A DNA stretch of 64,000 bases from Anaerolineales bacterium (GTDB lineage Bacteria > Chloroflexota > Anaerolineae > Anaerolineales > Villigracilaceae). Shown one piece after another: positions 6,197-15,700 of this stretch. The position numbers and the translations under genes were made by a program. Position 1 is the stretch's first letter. Each line of letters opens with the position of its first letter. The notes under the pieces are model-generated. The model was not told the origin of the DNA. It was given only the letters and a program-made list of their open reading frames with translations, and did no database searches. The DNA is taken from positions 744,001 to 808,000 of the forward strand of contig CP129482.1 in assembly GCA_030583925.1 (NCBI GenBank), in the 5' to 3' direction.

Positions 6197-9100
6197 ATGA
6201 CACGCAAGGGAGAGAGCAATTACCCCACAGCGCACGAATTGAAGCGGGAGCCGATCGCCATCATAGGGATCGGTTGTCGCTTTCCTGGCGGCGCGGATAG
6301 CCCCGAAAAATTCTGGACTCTCTTGCGAGATGGTGTCCATGTTGTCTCTGAGATTCCGTCCAATCGCATTGACGTGGAAACATATTACGATTCTCGCCCG
6401 GCAACGCCGGGTAAGATCATGACTCGTTGGGGCGGTTTCCTTGAAAACATCGACCAACTCGATGCATCGTTCTTTGGGATCGCTCCGCGCGAAGCAGAGC
6501 GTCTCGATCCGCAACAGCGCCTCCTTCTCGAATTAGCTTGGGAAGCGTTGGAAGATGCGGGCATTCTCCCTAGCCAGTTGATGGGAACTCGAACTGGTGT
6601 GTTTGCCGGTATTTGGTTGAATGATTTTGAAGCCCGGCTCTTTGCCGATCCTTCCAAGACAGATTTTTACATGACTACAGGCAGTGGTCGTTACTCCGCC
6701 TCTGGAAGACTCTCCTACTTTTTAGGGCTGCAAGGACCGAGCATTACGATTGACACAGCTTGTTCCTCGTCGTTGGTGGCGATCCATCTTGCCTGCCAGA
6801 GTTTGTGGACAGGCGAATCTGAACTGGCGCTAGCGGGAGGCGCAAATGTGATCCTTCAGCCGCATATCACAATCGCGTATTCGCAATCACAGATGATGGC
6901 GCCCGATGGACGTTGCAAGTTTGGCAGCGCGCAGGCAGATGGCTATGTCCGCAGTGAGGGCGCCGCGCTGGTGGTGTTGAAGCGCTTGTCGCAAGCAATC
7001 GAGGATCGCGATTCCATTTATGCTGTGATCCGCGGCGGAGCGGTCAATAACGATGGGCAAAGCGGCGGCTTTCTTGCTACGCCGGGCCAACAGGGACAGG
7101 AGGATATGCTCCGAGTGGCATATCAAAGCGCTGGCGTAGACCCGCGTCAAGTTCAATATGTTGAGGCGCATGGAACGGGGACGCGTGCCGGTGACCCGAT
7201 CGAACTTGGCGCCCTAGGCGCAGTACTTGGAAAGGGGCGACAGGCTCAATCGCCGCTTTTAGTGGGCTCCGTTAAAACAAACTTGGGGCATACGGAGGGC
7301 GCTGCCGGGGTCGCCGGACTCATTAAAGTCGCGCTTTCTTTGAAACATGGAATGATTCCGCCCAGTCTTCATCTGGATGAATTCAATCCGAATATCCCTT
7401 GGCAAGATTGGAAACTGACAATCCCAACATCATTGACGCCCTGGCTGAGCGACGGTGAGAGAATCGCAGGTGTCAGCGCCTTTGGCATTGCAGGCACAAA
7501 CGCTCACATTGTTCTGGCTGAGACACGGGACCTCTCTCAAGCAGAGACACATTCGGAATCAGGTACGTTCTATCTATTGCCTCTCTCCGCGCAGACAGCT
7601 GAAGGTCTGCGCACGCTTGCCGAATCCTATTTGCAATTTTTATCTCAAAAAGATCCTGCTTCGCTACAGGATATTTGCTACACTGCTGGTAGCCGGCGTG
7701 TGCATCATGCTGCGCGTTTGACAGTTTTGGGCAGAACGCATCAAGGAATCACAGAACAACTATCTGCTTTTCTAGCTGGGGACGCCCATAAAGGCCAAAA
7801 GATTACCGGTCGTCCGAAAGTGGTATTTGTCTTTCCTGGGCAAGGCGCGCAATGGCTGGGTATGGGACGTGAGCTGTTAAAAGAAAATCCAGTATTCTGT
7901 AAAGTTTTGACGGAATGCGACCGCGCGATCAAACACTGGTCAGATTGGTCTCTGCTTGAACAACTTATGCTGGAAGAGAACGATCCTGCCTATCGCTTAA
8001 ATGAGATTAGCGTTATTCAGCCTGCTTTGTTCGCTATGGAAGTAGCGTTGGCGGCTATCTGGCAATCGTGGGGTATTGAAGCCTCAGCGGTGATTGGTCA
8101 CAGCATGGGGGAAGTGGCGGCAGCCTATGTTGCAGGATCGCTCAGCCTGGAGGATGCGGCGCGGATCATTTGCAAGCGTAGCCAGTTGATGCAACGCGCC
8201 AGCGGTAAAGGCGCTATGGCTGTGGTCGGACTACCACACAACGATGTGGAGAATTTCATACAAGATTTCAAAGGCAAACTTTCGATTGCTGTCCAGAACA
8301 GCCCGAAGTCAACGGTAGTATCGGGCGACCCGGATGCGCTCGAGCAACTTATGGAGACTCTCCATAGCCGCGAGATCTTTTGCCGCCTGATCAAGGTAGA
8401 TGTAGCATCTCACAGTTGGCAAATGGATCCCATTCGCCTGGAACTGGAAGAGTCTTTAAGCGGTATCGAACCCAGAGCTGCGGCTATTGCTTTCTATTCC
8501 ACTGTCACACAGACTGTTCTTGATGGTGAATTACTGAATGCCGAGTATTGGGGGCGTAACCTTCGCCAGCCGGTGCGCTTTAGCGAAACTGTGCAAAGAT
8601 TGCTTGAGGATGAGCACACGCTCTTCATTGAGATGAGTCCGCACCCGGTTCTCCTTTCGGCAATCGAAGAAACGCGCGCTTCGACAGATTTGCCGGCTTA
8701 TGGTTTTGCATCCCTGCGTCGAAGCCAGCCGGAATCTGCCACACTGCTCGGCGAACTGGGCTCACTCTATATGCTTGGCTATGATTTGGACTGGGAAAAG
8801 ATCTATCCAAGCGGTAAGATCGTTTCTCTCCCTGCCTATCCCTGGCAACGGGAACGGTACTGGTTCGAGACTGTTCCTTCTATGCGTCCTGCTCGCCCGG
8901 GTTCTCATCCCTTGCTGGGAACGCATGTCTACACGGCAACAGGCGAACATATTTGGGAGACACCCATCAGCGTACAACGTTTCCCGTATTTGAACGATCA
9001 TCAAGTGCGTGGCTCGGTTGTGTTTCCTGCCGCCGCTTATCTCGAGATGACGCTTGCCGCCGCCGTAGAGGCATATGGGACGAAGCCGTATCGGATCAAG

Positions 9101-12100
9101 GATGTTTCATTCCGGGAAGCATTTTTCCTTAACAATGAGGAAGAAAAAATTCTGCAATTGGTATTCGCTTCCGACAACCCGGAGACAACAGAATTCCTGA
9201 TTTATAGCCGACCGTCTCAAGATGACTCTGCTGGTTCATGGTCTCTGCACGCAAGCGGGACTGTCGGACTTGAAGAGCAGGCGGATGTTGATGTGAGTCT
9301 GGCGTGGAAAGATCTGCAAGCACAGCCTATGGAACTTACTGCCGATGTGCTTTATGAAGATGCATCTCAACGCGGGTTAAACTACGGAAGAAACTTCCAA
9401 GCCGTCACAGGCGTGACGCAAGGTCAAACAGGAATCCTGTCCAGAATCAAATTGCCGGACGAGATCGCTCAGCAGACGGCAAAGTATATTTTGCATCCGG
9501 CGCTTCTGGATGCTTGTTTCCAAACTTTATTGGCTGCCTTGCCGCTATCAAATCAGGATCCATATCTTCCCACCGACCTCTCAGCCATGGAAAGTCATTC
9601 GGCACCGGACTTTGATCGTGAATTCTGGTGTCATGTAGTTCCAGAGATTGGGCAGGGTTATGTAAGAGGGGATATTCGTTTATTCGACAGCAGTGGACGA
9701 ATCATCTTTTCGGCGCGGCAACTCTGTTTGCAACGCGTAGAAGCGGAACCGACGGATGTGAGTGATCTGTTCTATGAGATCCAGTGGCACGAGAGCCCAA
9801 CTCCGGCGATCGCTGCCAGTGAATCAAAACACTGGTTGATCTTTGCCGACCGACAAGGCGTTGGAGAAAGGCTTGCGGAGCAGTTACAACGTCATTCTCA
9901 TACTTTCAGCTTGGTTACCATTGGCGGAGAATATCATGCGCAAGCCAATCGTTATGAGATCGATCCGTCGCAGGCTGCGCATTTTAAGCGATTATTCGAA
10001 GATCTCGGTCAAACGGTTCAAGAAGTTATCTATCTGTGGAGTTTAGATCAAACCACCGAAGGCTCTACCAATGCTCTAAATGAGGTTGGCATTTTGTATC
10101 TGACGCAGGCGATTTCACAAATGTCCGTGACCATGCCTCATCTCTGGTTGATCACGCGCGGGACACAATCTGTTCTTGCCAAGCCGGAGGTGATTTCTGT
10201 TTCGCAAGCGACCGTGTGGGGAATGAGGGCGGTGATCGCCAATGAGTTCCCGAACTTGCGCTGTACCTGCGTAGACCTGAGCCCCGCCGCGAACATGGAC
10301 GAACTTGATCTACTTGCGCGAGCCTTGCAGGTTCAGGATGAGGATCAGGTCGCGCTGAGAAACGGTCAGAGGTACGCGGCACGGTTGAAACGGATGCCAG
10401 TCCCGGATTTGAATGAGGCGCCGGAGTTTGCCCATCAGAAAGTGGATGGACCTCAATCCTTCCGAGTGGAGGTCCATTCCCCGGGCATCCTGGACAGCCT
10501 GTCCATCCAGCCGATGTTGCGCAGTGCGCCGAAAGCTGGAGAAGTTGAGATTGCCGTAAAGGCAACGGGACTCAACTTCATGAACGTAATGGGAGCGATG
10601 GGAATTTGCCCTGGCTATCCGCGTGGGGTGGGACCGTTGGGCATCGAATGTGCCGGTGTCATCGTACGCGTGGGCGAAGAAGTCACCGAATTTCGCCCGG
10701 GTGACGAGGTCGCGGCGATTGCGTTTGACAGCCTGGCTTCACACGTCATCACCGATGTACGGTTGGTCGTGAAAAAACCGCCATCCCTCAGTTATGAAGA
10801 AGCCGCCTCGCTTCCCATCGCTTATCTCACGGCTTATTATGCACTCCATCATCTGGGCCGGTTGCAAGTAAATGAACGCGTCTTGATTCATTCGGCAACT
10901 GGCGGTGTTGGCTTGGCTGCCATGCAACTCGCCAAACGCTCCGGCGCACAGATCTTTGCCACTGCAGGCAGCCCGGAAAAACGTGAATATTTGCAAGCGC
11001 TTGGAATTCAGCGCGTCATGGATTCGCGTTCACTATCCTTCGCCGACGACATTCTCAAGGTCACGAATGGGGAAGGTGTGGATGTTGTTCTGAATTCACT
11101 TGCAGGCAGCGCGATCACAAAAGGTCTTCAGGTCTTGAAGCCCTATGGTCGCTTTTTGGAGATCGGCAAGCGCGATATATATCAGAACAGCAGGATCGGA
11201 CTATTACCTTTCCAAAAGAATCTTTCCTACTTTGCGATCGACCTGGATAAGATGAGCCGTGAGAGACCCGATATGATCGGCGAAATGTTGCATGAGATTT
11301 TCGAGTTGATCGAGACGCGGCAGATCGCAACCTTGCCTTTGCAGACCTTCCCCGTGTCGCAGGTACGCGAGGCGTTCCGCCTGATGGCGCAGGCAAAACA
11401 CACAGGTAAACTGGTCATTGCCATGGAAGATGAGAACGCCTCTTTTGCAGCCCCTGCCGCGACGATACCGATTCGATCGGATGGTACATATCTGATCACT
11501 GGCGGGTTTGGCGATCTGGGCTTGGTGTTTGCCCGGTGGCTTGCAAAGCAGGGTGCGCGTCATCTTATTTTGCTGGGACGAAGCCAACCCGCCCAACCCG
11601 CGTTGCAAGTCATCAATGAATTGCAGGATGCGGGTATCCATGTTGTTACCTTGCAGGCAGATGTTGCCGATCTGGCTCAGATATCTGAAGTCCTTTCACA
11701 GATCAAACAGGATTCATTGCCATTGAGAGGCGTTATCCATGCGGCTGGGCGGCTTGCCGATGCTACGATCCCTCAGATGGATCACGAGAGATTTATGCAA
11801 GCATTCGCTCCGAAGACCCTAGGCGCATGGAACCTGCACACATTAACTGCCGATCAGCCGCTGGATTTCTTCATCCTGTTTTCGTCTGTTGCTGCGGTTC
11901 TCGGCACCCCAGGACAGGTCAACTATGCCGCGGGCAATGCTTTTCTGGACGCGCTTGCTAGATACCGTCATGCCCAGGGACTGCCTGCGCTTAGCATTAA
12001 TTGGGGACCATGGAGCGAAATCGGTCTTGCCGCGGCGCAGTCAAATCGCGGAGATCGGTTATCGCAACAGGGACTCGGCAGTATCACCCCGGAACAGGGT

Positions 12101-12706
12101 TTGAATGTAATGTCATTGCTCATGACGCAAAAAAGTCCGCAAGTAAGCGTGATGCTGTTTGATGCGGGCAAGTGGTGTCTGTCACAGCCAGCCGCGGCGC
12201 GCTCCTCTCTAGTAAGAGATTTGGTAAATCAGATCGCGGTCCCGACAGTCGGCAAAGGCTCAACGACTAGAAATGTCCGTGACGAATTGGCGACGCTTGA
12301 TTCAGACAAGCAACGCCGCGCATTGTTCGAGGCATATCTGCGGGAACAGGTAGCCTACGTGTTGCATCTTGCTCCTGCCCGTATTGCATTGGATAAACCA
12401 CTTCGAACGTTGGGAATGGATTCGTTGATGTCGTTGGAATTGCGCAACCGGCTCGAAGAAGGTCTGCAACTCACACTATCCGCTTCTTTGATCTGGAATT
12501 ACCCGACGATTCAAGCATTGACAAATTTCCTGGCACAGAAGATGGATGTCGAATTGGGCAAGGATGAACTTTCATCGGGCACAGCGTCTCAAATTGATGC
12601 GGTAGACGCTCCAGAGACAGAAATTGAAGGATTATCCAAGGCGGAAGTGGATGCCCTCTTGAAAGAAGAACTGGATGCCATCGAGGATCTTCTGGGAGAT
12701 GAGTGA
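6197..12706 (+). CDS. PKS protein A: KS-AT-DH-ER-KR-ACP
   Basis: A 2169-residue, fully reducing type I PKS module. Start ATG 6197 has AGGAG 5 bases upstream. KS occupies about residues 18-440 (DTACSSS, Cys189; HGTGT from His325). AT is about 540-840 (GHSMGE, Ser636; VASH at 736-739, not the HAFH typical of malonyl-specific ATs). DH is about 904-1190 (His935 in HxxxGxxxxP, Asp1105 in DACFQ). ER has GGVGLAAMQLA near 1569. KR has GGFGDLG near 1769, Ser1897 and Tyr1910. ACP has LGMDSL with Ser2076. All catalytic residues are present, so the unit leaves a saturated carbon. It has no loading domains and no N-terminal docking coil, fitting the first protein of the line. Its KS has VNNDGQSGGFLATPG where B and D-G have forms of VNQDG-x-SNGLTAPNG. 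The C-terminal helix LSKAEVDALLKEELD is a docking element for B. Confidence 0.95.
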   Translation: MTRKGESNYPTAHELKREPIAIIGIGCRFPGGADSPEKFWTLLRDGVHVVSEIPSNRIDVETYYDSRPATPGKIMTRWGGFLENIDQLDASFFGIAPREAERLDPQQRLLLELAWEALEDAGILPSQLMGTRTGVFAGIWLNDFEARLFADPSKTDFYMTTGSGRYSASGRLSYFLGLQGPSITIDTACSSSLVAIHLACQSLWTGESELALAGGANVILQPHITIAYSQSQMMAPDGRCKFGSAQADGYVRSEGAALVVLKRLSQAIEDRDSIYAVIRGGAVNNDGQSGGFLATPGQQGQEDMLRVAYQSAGVDPRQVQYVEAHGTGTRAGDPIELGALGAVLGKGRQAQSPLLVGSVKTNLGHTEGAAGVAGLIKVALSLKHGMIPPSLHLDEFNPNIPWQDWKLTIPTSLTPWLSDGERIAGVSAFGIAGTNAHIVLAETRDLSQAETHSESGTFYLLPLSAQTAEGLRTLAESYLQFLSQKDPASLQDICYTAGSRRVHHAARLTVLGRTHQGITEQLSAFLAGDAHKGQKITGRPKVVFVFPGQGAQWLGMGRELLKENPVFCKVLTECDRAIKHWSDWSLLEQLMLEENDPAYRLNEISVIQPALFAMEVALAAIWQSWGIEASAVIGHSMGEVAAAYVAGSLSLEDAARIICKRSQLMQRASGKGAMAVVGLPHNDVENFIQDFKGKLSIAVQNSPKSTVVSGDPDALEQLMETLHSREIFCRLIKVDVASHSWQMDPIRLELEESLSGIEPRAAAIAFYSTVTQTVLDGELLNAEYWGRNLRQPVRFSETVQRLLEDEHTLFIEMSPHPVLLSAIEETRASTDLPAYGFASLRRSQPESATLLGELGSLYMLGYDLDWEKIYPSGKIVSLPAYPWQRERYWFETVPSMRPARPGSHPLLGTHVYTATGEHIWETPISVQRFPYLNDHQVRGSVVFPAAAYLEMTLAAAVEAYGTKPYRIKDVSFREAFFLNNEEEKILQLVFASDNPETTEFLIYSRPSQDDSAGSWSLHASGTVGLEEQADVDVSLAWKDLQAQPMELTADVLYEDASQRGLNYGRNFQAVTGVTQGQTGILSRIKLPDEIAQQTAKYILHPALLDACFQTLLAALPLSNQDPYLPTDLSAMESHSAPDFDREFWCHVVPEIGQGYVRGDIRLFDSSGRIIFSARQLCLQRVEAEPTDVSDLFYEIQWHESPTPAIAASESKHWLIFADRQGVGERLAEQLQRHSHTFSLVTIGGEYHAQANRYEIDPSQAAHFKRLFEDLGQTVQEVIYLWSLDQTTEGSTNALNEVGILYLTQAISQMSVTMPHLWLITRGTQSVLAKPEVISVSQATVWGMRAVIANEFPNLRCTCVDLSPAANMDELDLLARALQVQDEDQVALRNGQRYAARLKRMPVPDLNEAPEFAHQKVDGPQSFRVEVHSPGILDSLSIQPMLRSAPKAGEVEIAVKATGLNFMNVMGAMGICPGYPRGVGPLGIECAGVIVRVGEEVTEFRPGDEVAAIAFDSLASHVITDVRLVVKKPPSLSYEEAASLPIAYLTAYYALHHLGRLQVNERVLIHSATGGVGLAAMQLAKRSGAQIFATAGSPEKREYLQALGIQRVMDSRSLSFADDILKVTNGEGVDVVLNSLAGSAITKGLQVLKPYGRFLEIGKRDIYQNSRIGLLPFQKNLSYFAIDLDKMSRERPDMIGEMLHEIFELIETRQIATLPLQTFPVSQVREAFRLMAQAKHTGKLVIAMEDENASFAAPAATIPIRSDGTYLITGGFGDLGLVFARWLAKQGARHLILLGRSQPAQPALQVINELQDAGIHVVTLQADVADLAQISEVLSQIKQDSLPLRGVIHAAGRLADATIPQMDHERFMQAFAPKTLGAWNLHTLTADQPLDFFILFSSVAAVLGTPGQVNYAAGNAFLDALARYRHAQGLPALSINWGPWSEIGLAAAQSNRGDRLSQQGLGSITPEQGLNVMSLLMTQKSPQVSVMLFDAGKWCLSQPAAARSSLVRDLVNQIAVPTVGKGSTTRNVRDELATLDSDKQRRALFEAYLREQVAYVLHLAPARIALDKPLRTLGMDSLMSLELRNRLEEGLQLTLSASLIWNYPTIQALTNFLAQKMDVELGKDELSSGTASQIDAVDAPETEIEGLSKAEVDALLKEELDAIEDLLGDE

Positions 12707-12707
12707 A

Positions 12708-15700
12708 ATGAGCAATCCAGAATCGAATGATTTGAATCAATTGAAACAGGCGTTGAGTGCGTTGAAGAAAGCGCGCGTCCGCCTCGACTCGATCGAAAAA
12801 TCTCAGAAGGAACCGATCGCGATCATTGGCATGGGATGCCGTTTTCCCGGCGGCGCCAATTCTCCCGAAGCATTCTGGAGCCTGTTGGAAAAAGGTGTGG
12901 ACGCGATTTCCGAAGTCCCCGCCGATCGCTGGAACGTTGATGTCTTGTACGATTCGGATCCATCGGTTCCGGGGAAGATGAGTTCCCGGTGGGGCGGCTT
13001 TATCGACCCGATCGATCAATTCGACCCGAATTTCTTCGGGATCTCGCCGCGGGAAGCCGCACAGATGGATCCACAACAACGGCTTGTGCTGGAAGTAGCC
13101 TGGGAGGCAATTGAGGATGCCGGGCTGACGAAGACCGGTCTGGCTGGAAGTCAAACGGGCGTCTATGTGGGAGTTCACAGTCATAGCACAGATTACACCA
13201 TGTATCAGTACGCCGACCCGAATGCGATCGATATCTACACGGGTACCGGCACTGCACATAATGTAATCGGTGGACGGTTATCGTATCTGTTCGATTTGCG
13301 CGGTCCCACCATCACTGTGGATACAGCCTGTTCCTCATCGCTGGTTGCAGTTCATCTGGCTTGCCAGAGTTTACGGGTTGGCGAAAGCCGGATGTCAATC
13401 GTTGCCGGAGTGAATTTAATCCTCTCTCCGGAGTTCTCCATTGCCGCTTCCAAGATGCACATGTTGGCGCCCGATGGTCGTTGCAAGGCATTTGATTCGC
13501 AAGCCAATGGATTTGTACGCGGTGAGGGCTGTGGCGTTATCATTCTGAAGCGTCTATCGGATGCGCTCGCCGATGGAGATCGCATTCTGGCTTTAATCCG
13601 TGGGTCTGCCATCAATCAAGATGGGCACACAAATGGTCTGACTGCGCCGAACGGCCTCTCACAGCAGGATGTGATTCACCGTGCTCTGGAGAATGGCGGC
13701 GTGGCGCCAACTGAGATCGGTTATATCGAGGCTCATGGAACCGGGACCTCCCTTGGGGATGTGATTGAGTTGGAGTCTCTGTCCGCAATTTTCAGCCAGG
13801 ATGATCACGGCAACTTTCCTTGTTTTCTCGGTTCTGCCAAGGCAAATATCGGGCATCTTGAAGGCGCGGCTGGAATAGCGGGTTTAATCAAGACCGTCCT
13901 GTCTTTTCAGAAGAAATCCATTCCGCCGCTGGTGCACTTCAAGACGCTCAACCCAAATGTTTCGCTCGATGGCACGCGGCTGAGCGTATCTGCCGGATTA
14001 CAACCCTGGCAAGGCAATCGAAAACATCTGGCGGGAGTCAGTTCCTTTGGTTGGTCGGGAACAAATGCTCACGTGATTCTCGAGGAAGCGCCAGGCGTGC
14101 CGGAGAAGGTCGCCTCGTCCGAAAATGATCGGGTATTTCTCCTGCCGATCTCAGCCCAAAGCAGGCGATCGTTGGATCGGCTTGTCGAGTCGTATCGAGA
14201 ATTCCTTGTCACTGAAAAAAACGGGTCACTCCCGGACCTTGGCGATATTTGCTACACAGCCAGTTTGCGGCGCAGTCCGCATGAACATCGTCTTGTCGTT
14301 GTAGGTAGAACTCATCAGGAACTTGCCGAAAAGCTGGGCGGCTTTATGCAAGATAAGACACTGCCGGGCGCCTCAAGCAATTATGTGACTGCGGAAGCCG
14401 CGCCGCGCGTGGCATTTGTCTTTCCTGGGCAGGGATCACAATGGATTGGCATGGGGCAGGAATTAATGGCAAGAGAGCCTGTGTTCCGGGATGCCCTGCT
14501 GAAATGTGAGCAGGCGATCCGTCTCTACGCCGACTGGAGCCTGACCGAGCAATTACAGAATGGAAGCAATGCTCGTTTGGATGAAATCGACGTGATCCAA
14601 CCGACGTTGTTTGCCATTCAGGTGGCTCTGGCTGCTTTATGGCGTTCCTGGGGAATTACGCCTGATGCTGTTGTGGGACACAGTATGGGCGAGGTGGCGG
14701 CCGCGCACATTGCTGGAGCGCTCGATCTGCAAAACGCAGCTCGTATCATTTGTACGCGAAGTCGGCTGTTGCGCCGTGTCAGCGGCAGGGGCGTGATGGC
14801 TGTTGTTGGACTCTCGCTCGATGAAGCACAGCAGGTCGTGAAAAACTACTCTGCTCAGTTATCTGTTGCGGTGAACAATAGTCCACGTTCCACTGTCCTT
14901 TCCGGTGACCCGGCGGCGATGGACAGGTTATTTGAAGAACTGGGAGCGAAAAATATCTTCTATCGACCAGTCAAGGTGGATGTGGCTTCTCACAGTCCGC
15001 AAATGGATCCGTTATTGCCTGAGCTTCTCAAGGAACTCGATGGTCTGCAATCGAAGCCTGCCGATATTCCTTTTTACTCCACGGTCGAAGGGCGACGTAG
15101 CGGCGATTTATCTTTTGACAAATCGTACTGGGCAGATAATCTCAGACAACCTGTGCTCTTTTCCAAGACGATCGAGAAGTTAGCGCAGGATGGGCACACG
15201 ATATTCATTGAGATCAGCCCACACGCGATCCTATTGCCGGCGATCGAAGAGACGCTCCATCATCTGAAGAAGAATGGCTCTACACTCCCATCGTTGCTTC
15301 GTGAAGAAGCAGAACAGAGCACGATTCTTGGTTCGTTGGGCAGGCTCTATACACTTGGCTATCCCATAGACTGGACGAAACACTACCCCGGTGGGGGGAG
15401 GCTGGCATCACTGCCAAAATATCAATGGGATCACCAGCGATATTGGGTTGAGTCAGTTGCGAACCGTGCAACCGCTTCCAAACGGGAGGGTGGACAGGTT
15501 CTCGGCATTCAGGAAAATCCTTTGCTTGGCGTGCGTTTACCGCCTCTCGCGCATCTGCCGAAGAGTACGGTCTGGCAGATGCAGATCGATAATGCATTCC
15601 GTGCCTACCTGAAAGAGAACAAAATTGACGATGTGACGACAGCCATGGTGTTCGAGGGTGCCAATGCGGTCTTTGGACCGAAAACTCATCTGATCAGGGA

